Below, piece by piece: positions 11,477 through 24,105 of a DNA stretch of 64,000 nt (the first letter of the stretch is position 1; each line of letters begins with the position of its first letter). The position numbers were made by a program, and so were the translations under genes. Under the pieces are notes generated by a model. The model saw only the letters and a list, made by a program, of their open reading frames with translations. It ran no database searches and was not told where the DNA came from. The DNA is from Perilla frutescens (taxonomy: Eukaryota > Streptophyta > Magnoliopsida > Lamiales > Lamiaceae). The DNA is taken from NCBI GenBank assembly GCA_026008535.1, contig BRKX01000014.1:19676694-19740693 (forward strand), read 5' to 3'.

Positions 11477-13097
11477 ATACATGTGAGAGAAAAGCAAAGA
11501 TTCAGCTTTCAAGAAATATCAACTATATGCCTCTCGATATAGTTCTTCAACTAACATTCAGTCGACTTAAATTGATTCTTGAAACACCATACAGGCTTAA
11601 ATCCCAACTGGATTAATTTGTTGCCTTTTTTTATGGGGCTGATTACATTGTTATTAGATTTTTCTATAAATTAAGCTTGCCATTTGTTTTGTGGTCCATG
11701 TTTCCTGTGTTTCTAGTCATTTATGAACTGTATGGTCCATTGCAGCCCTTGTGATCTTCTTTTTGCCCTCTTCAGTGAGATTGAAATTACGTAGCTCCAC
11801 CTAACTTGAGTAGCATTTATCGATGAATCAAATAGTAGATGCATTTTCTTCTATGTGATGGAATGGCAGGTTTTCTAACCAAAGTTTTTTTACTTTGATT
11901 TCTCTGAGGTGTTGTCAACTGGATTTATGTCTTCGTCTAATTTATTTGTAGTTCTTCCAACTACCTTGCTCGTTGTTCGTCATGACTATTGTTTATCATC
12001 ATCATCATCAATACTCATGACTATTGTTTATCATCATCATCATCAATACACACGTAGCACGTTCTCTTCACCATCATAGATGGTTGCCACTAATTTATAG
12101 CTAATTTGCTGAGATTTCATTAACCTAGGTTGATCAAGATGTTCAGATTGCACTAATTTTCCTGTTCATAACTTGCAGAGATGACCCCTATATAGACTTT
12201 TAACAGAGATTATTATACATAAACTTGCCTAATATTTAAATATTTACTTTCCATTTTTTAGCTGACACATCATTTCACTGCTGAGGGAAAGTAGTACAAT
12301 GATCCTGAATAGCAAAAACTGCTCTCCTCTTTTTCATGATGTTTGCTTTCTTTTTATTTGACTTTTTACAATGCAATAAGTGGTAACATCATAGAAATGA
12401 AATGGCACATCCCAAAAAAAAAAAAGAAAATTTGTGCATGACATATTTTGGGATTGAAAAAGATTCTCCATCTATGCCCCCATTAATTAGCATACTAATG
12501 TCATCACCAACCATACCTCCCAACACTTATCAAAACCATTTCTTTTCTTATACATAATTACTATTTCATCCTTTGCCTAGCTTAGTGAGTGAAGTTGTTG
12601 GATAGTGATTGATGGGCACTCTAGCCACTCCATTAGACCTGCCCTTTGACCCACACCCCAATCCCCTCTTGATAACTTGATTATTTGTGAAATATCCTCG
12701 TTTGGTTCATATTATTATGTCGATACGACACGACACGACACATGTTATATAAAATTATATATAATGCGCTTGTGTGATGGGCACAACCCCGGCCCGCCCC
12801 CTAACGGTGTTGCATCTCTTAATTTCGACATTTTTAGCATACGGTACCACTCTCCCACACTGCAATGGCTATATTAGTATATCCATTAATTCTGCATAGG
12901 CTACCACAAATTACAACATTAGGCACTTGACCTTCAACCCTATGGCACATGACAATCTATATGATAATAACACACCATTGATTGACACGCTAACGTGGCT
13001 AGTAATGTGAGGATGACACTTTTTCATTAATATATACATATAAATATGCACGTACTCGTGTATTAATAATAATAGTGATTGTCCCGTTGGAAATAAC
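11477..13097. other. HNH 3' region and intergenic DNA
   Basis: The first few hundred bases are presumably the 3' UTR. I saw no gene. There is a 35-bp direct duplication at about 11979-12048. A short (ACGAC)-type run sits near 12723. Confidence 0.5.
11979..12048. repeat. 35-bp tandem duplication with (ATC)n
   Basis: The unit TCATGACTATTGTTTATC plus (ATC)n plus AATAC occurs twice back to back. Confidence 0.85.
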
Positions 13098-13940
13098 ATA
13101 ATGGTCGAGTGGTAGAGTTTGTGACTGAAGGTCTTTATTTCAAATTATACCATTATCTTTAAGGGGGGTGTATTCAATTAGGATTTTGATGGATTTTGTT
13201 GGACTTTAAAATGTCCATGGATTTTTATGGATTTTATAAATCCATAGACTCCACATGGAGTCTCCCAACTCCACGCAGAGTCTGGCGGATTTCGTGTATG
13301 GATTTCGGACGATTTCAATGGATTTCAAATCCATCTCGCCAACGCTCGTTGGAACACAACGATCGGTGTATCCGAAAAAAAATTAAACCCAGCGACCGCT
13401 AGAATCAAGCGACCTTGATCCCAGCGGTCGCTGGGTGCCAGCGGCCGCTGGCTGGAGTGCCATCATCGGCAAGACCAGCGGCCGCTGGGGTCGGGTGACG
13501 GCTGGGGTGCCCGATTTCAACTCCTCACCGGCCGCTGGAACACAGCGCTCGCCGGGTTTTCCAAATCCATCAAAATCTCGTGTCCAGAGGTCGGATTTCA
13601 TCCTTTGTAATTTTAACGTGAAATCCAGCTGAAATCCAACGAAATCAATGACTTTTTAAAGTCCGTGGATTGTTGAATACCGCAGAATTTTAAAGGACTT
13701 TTAAAAGTCTGGATTGAATACACCAAGATTTCGTTGAACTTTTAAAAGTTTGGATTGAATACACCAGAATTTCGTTGGACTTTTAAAAGTCTGGATTGAA
13801 TACACCCGGATTTTAAAAGTCCAACGAAATCCAACGAAATCTCAATCCAATACACCCCCTAAGTGTTAGGAAGTTATACCTAATAGAGTTTACCCAGTCG
13901 CATTTTTGAATGTGGTTGCATATTATCCTTACCATCGAAA
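13098..13940 (+). mobile_element. tRNA-derived SINE split by a MITE
   Basis: The left part, 13098-13162, has a tRNA-like A box (ATGGTCGAGTGGTAGAGTTT). The right part, from 13863, continues with GTTATACCTAATAGAGTTTACCCAGTCGC, like the 3' part of other SINE copies in the window. A Harbinger-type MITE lies between them, with a TAA target duplication. Confidence 0.5.
13163..13859 (-). mobile_element. PIF/Harbinger-type MITE, copy 1
   Basis: The inverted ends are GGGGGTGTATTCAATT and the inverse of CAATCCAATACACCCCC. TAA flanks both sides (13160-13162 and 13860-13862), the 3-bp target duplication of PIF/Harbinger elements. The 697-bp interior has repeated 'ACTTTTAAAAGTC' foldbacks and several AGCGGCCGCT-type palindromes. 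It lies in the opposite orientation to copies 2 (41.3 kb) and 3 (63.1 kb), since the GACTCCA..GGAGTC block is near the left end here. It has no coding capacity; ORFs across it are repeat readings. Confidence 0.85.
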
Positions 13941-15614
13941 AAACACCTAAAGATGACTTACTTATAGCTAGTGTGTGTTCTCAGGTAGTGTATGTAAATT
14001 ATTCTTGTCATCCTCAAAAAAGGAAAAAAGAAAAAGTTATGGGATTAGAAGAGAAAACAAATCCTGAATAAAGAAGTCTGGATGCTGATTGATGGGATTT
14101 TATTGAAGAGTTGATTAATTTCTTTAATTATGATGAGTGGCCTCAATATTGTACCAACTACAGACAAATGCATATACTTCCAATAATGGTCATTATGTGC
14201 TCAACCTTTGCCATAAATAAATGAGGGCTTCTATAATTAAACCTAAACCTTTCAACAGTTGGAACTTTAATCTGAGGTGGGCTTTGTTAGCAATTTTAAT
14301 TGGGATTTAATATTAAATTTTCATAGGAAAAAAATATATATTTCTATTACCAACTACTAGGATGGTTCAAGTATTTTTTACTCAATTCCAAGTTCCAAAA
14401 ATAAGCCTTTTTTGGTAGGTACTCACTTAAAAATTTCCTAACAAGTGCTGCTGCATCATCTTCTTCTTCTTTTTTTTTGGCAAGCCATTTGAAATATTTT
14501 AATATATGAACTCATCTATATATAGGAATGACAACCTACGTATATATGCATACTTCTTGTGAACATCACCTGTATATATGCAACCACCTCACCAGTTTAT
14601 TGTTACTTTTTCTTAATTTAAGTTAGTTTTACAATTATCAATTAGGATTTATTTCACCTACATATTAGAGTTTATAATTATTTTCTACAATTCAATTTTC
14701 ATATTTTTAGTTAATAATTAATTTTAGGGTTGATTAATCTTTAATTAGGATATATAATTTTAAAATTTTAATTCTTAGTAATATTAAATACTAATTAGGA
14801 CTTGTATGTTATAATAACTTTTTATAATAAAAACTAGTGAGATGGCAAGAGTATATATAATTAGAAACTTTTTAAGAATTTGAAAAAATAATAAGTAAAT
14901 GTGAAAGGAGAGAAATCATGTGAAATAATGAGTGGAATTAGCATTATAATGAGAACTAGGACGTGGGAAGCAGCAATGATTAAGGTTAAAAGATTTGGGA
15001 GTGGAGTGTTGTAACATATCACATGCTACTTTCTAGTGAAAATGGTATGTGACGTGACAAATCCATATAATCTAGCTGCAAATTTTAACTTTATTTATAG
15101 GGAATCCAACCCTGTATAGTGATTCATAAATTATTGGTGATACAAATGCCGAGCGCGGTAATTTTTATTGCTTGTAGAAATACTGATGATAATATATACT
15201 CCATCAAATAGGTTATATATATATGTTGTGTTATGTAAAATTTGAGAAATGTAACATGAAATAGACATTTATCTCGGGTAATACTGAAAAAAACAAGTAT
15301 TTATTATAAGAATCGTATGATATTCAACAAAGAAGAACGTATGCAAGGGGATGGGCTAACCTAATTTTTTAAAGAAATTTTCGCACTTGCTACTCGTAAA
15401 TGCGTTTATTCAATAAGGAGATAGTATATATTATTGCTTCACTTTCTTCGGTATACTATTTCTTATTTTATAAGTGATCTTTATAATAATAATGATGATG
15501 AGACAATTGCTTACTTTTTTGCAATATGATATAGATGAATACAAGTTTTACATTTTCATTATAAAAAATATCTGGTAATAAACAATAGGTTCCATTTTTC
15601 ACAAAATGTTACAA
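13941..15614. other. Intergenic, AT-rich; no gene seen
   Basis: I found no coding frame, RNA gene or defined repeat in this stretch. Confidence 0.4.
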
Positions 15615-15623
15615 AAGAGATAA

Positions 15624-17706
15624 GGGGTTTGCTATTTGCACCACCAATATACACCATATTATTAAATATATCAAAACTTTTTTACAAAAAATAATTATTT
15701 TTACTTTATACATCACCATTTCCATTTTTATCCCTCAATTAAAATATCAATTTAAACCAATAAAAAGAAGAAGAAGAAGATAGAAGAGGTGCGAACTGCA
15801 ACCCAAAAGTTTTTTCCTATTTGATGAATTCGTCCATTCTCTTCCAACTTTAGAGGGATCAGACACAGACAATCCGTACTCAAACATTTGGAATTAGTGT
15901 GTTCAAAGTGAATTTTTCGAATGTGTAATAGTTTCGAAACTGATTTTTGAATCTGAATCCCAAGTTCGAAAATAATTTTTGGAATATTTTTCAAACCAGA
16001 GTTTCACTCCCACCATGTTGAAAACATTTTTTTGAAAATTGTTTTTCGAACTATACTCACATGTAAGAACGTTTTTTTCAAATCAAAGTGCAGATACATG
16101 CACCAAGAAGGGGTTAGGGCAGCGGAGGGACAAAGTGAGGGTGGGGGAAGAGAGAAGAATGGGGACTTGATCGACATTTTAATTCGACTAAAATTATACT
16201 GCAAGTGTACGGTGCAATTATAGCAAATATGGCAAGCAAGAGTATCGTATCCACGTAGATTAATTAATTCAATCCTAAGTACTATGATATCAATTAACTT
16301 ATACTATTTAGACTAACCAATTATCAAGATATGAATTGTAATTAACTTAATTAAAAATAAACTTCAACAATTAAAATAAAACGCAATAAACCAAAGATCA
16401 CAAGTCAGGAAGAAATCAATTAAACGAAGGAATTCTAGGGAATCGATTTCATTAACCGCTCAACACAATTGACAATTTCACTCAATGTTCATCACGACTC
16501 GTGTTCTATTAAGACGATCACTCAAATAATCTAAACCCTCGCTCGAAGCATTTAAATCATAGAAACTAAAATCAACGTCTCCGTTTATTTTCTAATTTAC
16601 AACTCCAGCAAGTTCTCAAGATCAAATGTCCTTACTCTTAATCTCAAATCTCTCAATTCTATTAATTAAGGTGTTAATTATTCACAATCATGCATTCGAC
16701 CTCATCTCTCGAATTTTGGAACAATGCAAATAATCAATCCAATTAATGGTCAATTAACGGAAAGCATTAAACACAAGAACAATTAAAATAGAACAAGGTC
16801 TAAACATTAAGATCACAATCAAATATGCATCATAGTAAATTACTCTCTAACCCTAGAATCTAAGATATTTAGTTATCCATGAAGAATGAAAATAATATCA
16901 AATATCCAGTACAATCCATAGTAAATATTCGACAAGAACTAAATAAATCCGGAGGTAGAATTGTGGCTTGTATTGATCGCTTCTTGAATCCTTCTTGATT
17001 GCACTCCTCTTGATCTTTTCTCCAATTGTATCTCTAGGGCTTGGGGTGTGTTATGATGTCCAAAAATCGCCAAAAGATAACTCTTTTATAGTTGGGATGA
17101 ATTTGGAAAGAGTAGGAATCGCACAAGGTAATTTGTAAAAAACGTGACTTTCTGCGCACTACGGAGGTTTCTGGACTCGAGGTGCTACGTCGCACGCCCG
17201 CACGGGCCATGCGCTCGGTCTCACTCCACCGCACGATCCGTGCGGTACTTCTAGAGTAGCATTCGGCTCATTTTTCATCTCCGGCTTTGTGCCTCTCGTC
17301 TTTTAACTTATTTCATCCCTTTATCACATGCAAAACTCGGCAAACTCGTGAAACCAACAATCAAACGGAAATTAAACCTAAATGCACTCAAATAGCTTGA
17401 AAACTACACAAAATGCAACAAGTTCGACCTCAAGATGCGTTGAAAAACCAAGTTTATCAGGACTAGGCGGCGGTGGAGGTTTGTAGAAAGAGAAGAGTCC
17501 GTAGAAATGGTGGAGGCTTGGGAGAAGAGAGAGAGGGGTGGGAGGAAGAAGGGATACACGGGGTGTTTTTTTTTAATTTAGTTTTAATTAAATGAAGTAT
17601 TTTTTTTACTTGAAAGGACATTTAAGTAAATTAATAATTATTTATTTTTGAATTAAATTTACTAATCGTTTATAAAGAAAAATGAGTATTGTATTTAGAA
17701 ATACCT
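15624..17706. mobile_element. Mutator-like non-autonomous element, interrupted by a solo LTR
   Basis: The left end (GGGGTTTGCTATTTGCACCACC) and right end (...GTATTTAGAAATACCT) resemble those of the 7.4-kb element. The flanks AAGAGATAA and AATAGATAA match at 8 of 9 and suggest a 9-bp target duplication. The interior has the same TTCGAAAA motifs. A solo LTR (16168-17459) is nested inside; without it the element is about 790 bp. Confidence 0.55.
16168..17459 (-). mobile_element. Solo LTR, family L, copy A
   Basis: The segment starts TGATCGACAT and ends AGTTTATCA. It is flanked by perfect 5-bp duplications, GGACT (16163-16167 and 17460-17464), the signature of an LTR retrotransposon insertion. 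On the minus strand a TATA box (ACTATAAAAGAG, near 17083) marks the LTR direction. A GC-rich palindrome (ACCGCACGATCCGTGCGGT, near 17229-17247) lies upstream of that TATA. No internal retrotransposon genes remain. Related copies are at 18.0, 46.7 and 57.2 kb. Confidence 0.85.
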
Positions 17707-17934
17707 AATAGATAATTGTTTTATAAGATTATATCTTGTCCCATCAAGATACCTAAATGAAAGAGACTTCTGTATAATAAGGAAAATATTTTGGGTGTGA
17801 GACTCGCCGCTCCGGCGCTCCCCTTCTCTAAACCTAAAAAAAGGGACACTTTCATATGCATAAAGTGTGTATGACATGAATCCATGAGACTGACCCAAAC
17901 CTAATAAAAAAGGGTAAAAAAAAAAGTTAGCATG

Positions 17935-20130
17935 TCAGGTACGTGGACCCCATGCGCGGCATATGGAGTACACGAGCTTTTATTATTATTATTATTATTA
18001 ATCGGTATTTTATTTCACTAAAAATACTACTCGCAAGTGTACGAGGTAAATGTAGCAAAATTATGATGAGCAAGGTCGTATCTACTGAGACTGACTAAGT
18101 AATGCAACTAAGTACCCAATCTCATTGTTCTACTTTATCTAGAGAACCGAATTAAATGATGATTTTAATAAACTAAATGCTGTAAATAAAATAAATAAAT
18201 CAAGCACAGAAAACTGGATAAACAGATGAAGAAACGGATCCAAGGATGTTGCTGCTAAATGGATTTTTCGATTTTTAGATAATTTATTAAACCAATTTAA
18301 TTCTAAATCTTGTAGGAGAATCACTAAATTATCTAGGTCATCTCTCGAGTAAGTTCTAAACGTGGATTAGATTCTAATTCTTATCTCTCGATCTCGAATT
18401 ATTATCTAACTCCAATTAACACCTCGGATTTATTCTCCTCACGACACCTACCAATCTCTCGATCTACCAGACTCGTGTTATGCAATCCTAATCCGTTAAT
18501 CTATCAACCTCTCTCGAGTGAATAATAAATTAACTACACAAGTGTAAGTGCTGATCAATTCATCCACACAAGACAACAATAAACGAGGATGCATAAACAA
18601 GATATAGAACGGAACAATAAATTACGTCAAATCATAAATCCATCAACATTCAACAACCCTATGATCTCAAAGGATTTAGCTACTCATGTTGTATTCAAGA
18701 TCCAAAGAAAATAAATACACAAAAGTAATCAACATGATAGTTCTAATTGAATAAGGCATAAAATAAACTTAGTCTACGATGTGCTTCTTCAATCTCTCGA
18801 TGGTCTCTTCTCTGTCTTCTCCACGATGTTCTTTGCTCCCTCTATAGGGCAAAAGTTGTTTTAATTTTCGTGCAAATAAGAGCCTTAAATAGTTGGGCCG
18901 AGTTTGGATGGGTATTGGAGTCGAGCAAGGAAAGAGAGGAAAATCCGCCACAAATCGTCTCACGGCGCACGGTCCGTGCACCAAGGGTTCTCTCACACAC
19001 GGGCCGTGCGTAACTCGCTGATCCGTTTTACTAAAGACGCGCACGGTCCGTGCACCAAGGATTCTTGGCGCAAGGGCTGTGCGCCAGCTTCTGCCGCCCG
19101 ACACTCTTCACCGTTTTGCTCCGTTCTCACTCGTTTTTCATCCGATTGATCCGATTCAAGTTGCATCGCGTTCCTCACTCGATCCTCTATCTTCTTAGGT
19201 AGTTTTCAAGTTCAATTGAGTCTCATGAAATACATGACATCAAATCCCTTCAAAATGAGCAAATACGTGACACTGCACAAAATATGGAAAACTATGCGCA
19301 ACTTGTTAATTCATACATGCAATGCTCATCAACTACCATCCAACTAGACTTCAAAATGCATGGAAACTATTAAAAAACAAGGGTTTATCAATTATTATTA
19401 TTATTTACGATTTTCTTGTTTTTTTTGTTTTTTTCCTTAAAATTATATAATTTAAACTAAAATTAATGAACTCTAAAATTAAAGTAATTTGATTTAATTT
19501 GTTTGAAATTAATATAAATATATTTCATAAAATTGAATTAATGAACCCTAAAATTAAAGTGAATGAATTTAATTTTTTTGAAATCTAGCGACTCTAACAA
19601 TGCACTCGTCCGACGCTAATGCGTCGGCTCGTACATTGCACTCGATGATTAGTTTTTTTTGAAATAAATATAAACAATAATTGAAAAAAAAAACTAATTT
19701 TGAAATAAATATATACCCTAAAATGGAATTAGTGAACTCTAAAATAAAAGTGAATGAATTTAATTTATTTAGAATTCAGCGACTCGCAGAACGTACTCAC
19801 GCGATGCTAACGCATGGGCTCGTGCATTGCACTCAACAATTAATTTTTTCAAAATAAATATAACCCCTAATTAAGATTAATAAACTTTTTAAAAAACACA
19901 AAATAAACCCCTAAAAATCTAAAAAATTCTAAAAATACTAAAAACCCATGAACCCTAAAAAAACAAAAACTCCTAAACTCTAAACATCAATTGAAATAGA
20001 AAAAATCACAATTTGAACTAAAGAAATTCGTATAAGACAAATAGCAGACTTGTTATTTTTTAAGGATACAAGTGATACTTTTTAGCGTTACAGTTGATAT
20101 TGATTTTGAATTATTTCCTTTGAAAAATAT
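17935..20130. repeat. Dispersed 'two-hairpin' repeat, copy 2, interrupted
   Basis: The left part (17935-17998: ACGTGGACCCCATGCGCGGC then (ATT)n) and right part (19391-20130) flank a nested solo LTR. The right part has the same AAAGTGAATTTAATTT phrases and two hairpin cores (about 19590-19645 and 19790-19840) as the copy at 1.8 kb, and ends with GATACAAGTGATACTTTTT. Confidence 0.65.
17999..19390 (-). mobile_element. Solo LTR, family L, copy B
   Basis: It starts TAATCGGTATTTTATTTCACTAAA, ends GGGTTTATCA and is flanked by ATTAT on both sides. The repeat context of the flanks weakens this as a target duplication. It aligns by eye with copy A (GCAAGTGTACG near the left end, TTTATCA at the right end). 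The GC-rich island has several GCGCACGGTCCGTGCACC-type palindromes (about 18965-19085). ORFs at 18769-19178 are readings of this island. Confidence 0.75.
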
Positions 20131-21613
20131 TAAGTGAAATGGTTTTTGGAAGGGAAAAAAAAGAAGAAGAAAAAAAAAAACTCATAATGTAAGAGCAATT
20201 TGTTGTCATTTAATTATAAGACAATATCATTTACATAGGAATTTTTTTATTTTTTTTTACTCACACACCCAACCTGTGGTATTGAACAGATTCGAACTCA
20301 TGATCTGTTTACTTAGGAAGTTTACGGCACACGTAAATAAAATTAAGGCGAATTACATAACATTAGCATCATCCGCCTATATCTATAAACAGATAAAGGT
20401 TAATTGTATGATATAATGGAATTAAGTATGAATAACATGATAATTCTTATAATTTATTTATTTATGAAATGAAAAACATAATGAAATATTATTTCATTTT
20501 GTTATTTTATAAAATAAACATTTTATGTACTTCCAAATTTCCTTATAATTGAATAAAGTGTATAATTGTACATAGTATCTAATATTATCAACACATGCTT
20601 TAATTTTTTTCTACATTTCTAAGATGCATTTTTCATTTTTAATATGTGATTTTTTTTCTATTTTTGTTTTAGCAAATTATAATTTATTTATTTTTATTGA
20701 AAAGCTTAATTATAAAATATTTAATTAATATATATATATAATAATTTTTATATATAGCTTAATAAAAATATTTTTACTTCATAGAAAAATATGTTATTAT
20801 TTCAAATATTCATTTGAATGTATTAAATTATATCAAATACACAATTATTTTTATTTTTTATTAGAATATATTTATATTATATTTATTTTGGTACCACTTT
20901 CATTTTTCTTCAATATAATTTAAAAACTATCAAAATTTGATTTTAGTGTATATTTTTGGAAATAATATAAAAATAATTATAAAATAATAATAATAATAAT
21001 AATAATAAATTATTCAATCTAATTTTGAAATTATTTTTCTAAATATAATAAAATAATATTATAGAGCATGATTATGTGTAAACATATCATATATTCATTT
21101 TTTTGGTTTAATTAATTGGAATAACTAAATCTATGGGATGGGTGAAATGACTATTCTCTTACTTTTGTGAATAATGTTTCTTTCGAGAATGATGATTCTC
21201 TATTTTAACTCATACGTACAGCATGCCAATTATAGGAATGAGAATGAACATATGAATGATCATTTCATTACATCATATCAATCACGTTTATGATCCACAC
21301 AATCATATATGTTTACAAGGTAATAAGATTAATTACACCCAATGCACAACATTTTTTTTAGTTGGTGAAGTGTGAGGGTGGTCGGTCTATAAAGATATTT
21401 TCATCGTTTGGTGTCTTTAAATTAATTAAAGGGACACCCAATACACAACATTACGTGTTAGATATGAAATAAGTGTTTAGCCTAAATATTAAATATGAAA
21501 TATAAAGTATCCCTAAATATTATTTATTTATTTTTTTGAGAAAAATATCCCTAAATATTAGTAGGTTGGAGTAAAACCCGAATTAGTTTAGTATTGAACT
21601 TCCCAAAACTTCA
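20131..21613. other. Intergenic, very AT-rich; no gene seen
   Basis: Only short AT-rich runs and an (AAT)n tract (about 20985-21010) were seen. Confidence 0.4.
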
Positions 21614-21615
21614 TA

Positions 21616-22161
21616 CTCCCTCCGTCCCATTTATATAGTCCACTTTATCCTCGCACGTAGATTAAAAATATTTATGAAAACAAGATATTAAATCTTAACT
21701 TCCATTATTACCCTTACTTAAAATTAATGACTCTAAAAAATTTAAATGGTTGAATTTTAATTTCCAATACATAGCAAGGGTCTATTTGTAAATTACCATG
21801 ATAATTAATACTCCCTCCGTCCCATTTATATAGTCCCTATTACTATTTTGAGGTGTCCCAATTATATAGTCCAATAACTATAAATAGTATTAATTATCAT
21901 GGTAATTTACAAATAGACCCTTGCTATGTATTGGAAATTAAAACTCAACAATTTAAATTTTTTAGAGTCATTAATTTTAAGTAAGGGTAATAATGGAAGT
22001 TAAGATTTAATATCTTGTTTTCATAAATATTTTTAATCTACGTGCGAGGATAAAGTGGACTATATAAATGGGACGGAGGGAGTACTATTTATAGTTATTG
22101 GACTATATAATTGGGACACCTCAAAATAGTAATAGGGACTATATAAATGGGACGGAGGGAG
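21616..22161. mobile_element. Interleaved Stowaway (Tc1/mariner) MITE composite
   Basis: Both outer ends are CTCCCTCCGTCCCA / TGGGACGGAGGGAG with TA on each side, the hallmark of Stowaway MITEs. Two more such ends lie inside, at 21811 and 22082. The order is A (21616-21810), B (21811-21888), inverted A (about 21889-22082), inverted B (about 22085-22161). A and its inverse match almost perfectly over about 190 bp, and so do B and its inverse over about 75 bp. Confidence 0.9.
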
Positions 22162-22163
22162 TA

Positions 22164-23925
22164 TTAATTAATGAAGATTTATAACCACTCTTATATTCTA
22201 CATCAATTACTATTGAGCGAAAAAATTATTTGCTTACCTTAACGATGACTAACAAACGCAATTATTAGAATTCAATGAGAATCATCATATCGTAACCAAA
22301 ATAAATACGGACTTGTCAGATATTAAATAAATAAATTTGTAGAAGAGGAAAATATATAGTACTATATATACTATAAATATGCTCATTTATGTATACTCCT
22401 GTTTCAACTTTCAATTGGAAAATAATATCTCCTTTTTTTAAAAAGGGTCCCTTTCTCTTTAATGTCCAATTCATTTTCACTCAAAAATCATGAAATGAAT
22501 AGTATCATTTTAAATTTGAAGATATTCAAATTATTGTGAAGCCAGCTCGACAATTTATATTCAAGTTAGTTAGTTTTTCTTTTATAAAAATAAAAATACA
22601 AAATAGAATGTATATATATATATATATATATATTGATATAAAAACAAAATCGAACTATTAATTTGCATGATGCTGGAATCGAATAGATACTTAGAAGATA
22701 CTGTATATTGGAAATTGAAAGAGTCAGCAAATCCAAGTCTAGTTCGATTTCTTATAAACAAAGTCAAATTTAGAATATGTAGCGAATATATATCATTCTC
22801 AAATTAAAAGTAATTACAATTTTGGATACATACTAACAAAATTGAACTAACACAGCAGCTATTTATATTTATCAATTAACTTTAAATTCCCAACATTCTA
22901 AGTCCTCTTATTTTCACATTAATTATCTTTTTTTGTTTCTGGAAAATCTATAGGGCATTATTTGCTAGACGTTTGTTGTATTTGATTGTGGAAGAATTTA
23001 ATTTGCGAGTACGTACAAATATCGAATTTTATCATTGTGGAAGTGATAAATAATCATTATATGGTTGGAAAATGGAGCAGAGTAGTAATCATTATTGTGG
23101 AGATGGATTGTTCAATATTGTTACTGCTTTTGTGCAGGTATATAATTAATTCAGATTAAAAATTGTGTTCGAGAGGTCAATTATATAACTATATTTTATA
23201 ATTTATTCTTGCATAAGTTACTGAAAAATATAATTCATGTCAATAATACATGCACATTGAATAAGGATATATTATCTGGTCGATGGACTACAAATGTTAT
23301 AAATATAAAAATATAATTATATTTTGTGCTTGATTTGTCTTAAGAATATATAGGTTTGGATGATGATCTATATATAATATATATATATATAACTAGAAAA
23401 AATACCTCTTTACTCCTTGCCGCATACATTGCTTGTCATGTCACACTTGAAAATGGAAATTAGAAAATCATGCATGCCATTTAAGTCAAGTCAAAAGTCA
23501 AAAAAATAATTAACTTTTAATTCATGTGGAATGTAAATAGTAATTAATCACCTAGTCAACACAACGATCCAATGTTGAACCTTAACTTGAAATTTTATGA
23601 ATGATATAATGTGTGTTCAAACTCAAAGTTCGTGTGTAGACTTATTTGTTTATACATAGTGTTTTTGCTAGCATATATATTCTTTATTTCGGCCCATAAA
23701 ATATTAAACAACTTGTGAGATTTTCTAAAATATTTGACAAATTAAATTGTAAAAAAGAGTGTTATAAAAAATATCTACTTATTAAATTTCTATATTATAA
23801 GATTACATTTGGAGAGTTTTGTTATCCTACAATTTAAATAATATATATTATACCAATATCTCATATAAACCTTTCAATCTCAACCTCTCACAGTCTTCAC
23901 AATTTAAATAATATATATATGTGTG
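22164..23925. other. Intergenic, AT-rich; no gene seen
   Basis: There are (TA)n runs near 22612-22634 and 23379-23391. No convincing ORF was found. Confidence 0.4.
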
Positions 23926-23939
23926 TGTGTGTATATATA

Positions 23940-24090
23940 TAAACCCCGCCCCTGTGTAACATGTGTGGTAAACCACACTTGGCAAGTCAGGTGTAACAGG
24001 CTCACACCTAGTGGTGTTGGTGGGATTCGAACTTGAGACCTTTGGCCTCAAGATATCACCACTCCACCACTAGGCCATCCCCAAGGGGGC
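23940..24090 (-). mobile_element. tRNA-derived SINE
   Basis: On the minus strand it begins GCCCCCTTGGGGATGGCC. An A box (GGCCTAGTGGTGGAGTGG) and a B box (AGTTCGAATCCC) follow at tRNA-like spacing, then a tRNA-unrelated tail (GTGTGAGCCTGTTACACC...GGGGCGGGGTTTA). The flanks share TGTATATATATA, which fits a target duplication but lies in simple sequence. It is the best-preserved SINE in the window. Confidence 0.8.
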
Positions 24091-24105
24091 ATGTGTATAT
24101 ATATA

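Noticed and set aside
18769..19178. Overlapping ORFs of 61-111 codons in GC-rich DNA
   Set aside because: They are readings of the palindromic island of a solo LTR.
23940..24090. A functional tRNA gene on the minus strand
   Set aside because: A and B boxes are present, but the acceptor stem does not close and a SINE tail follows.
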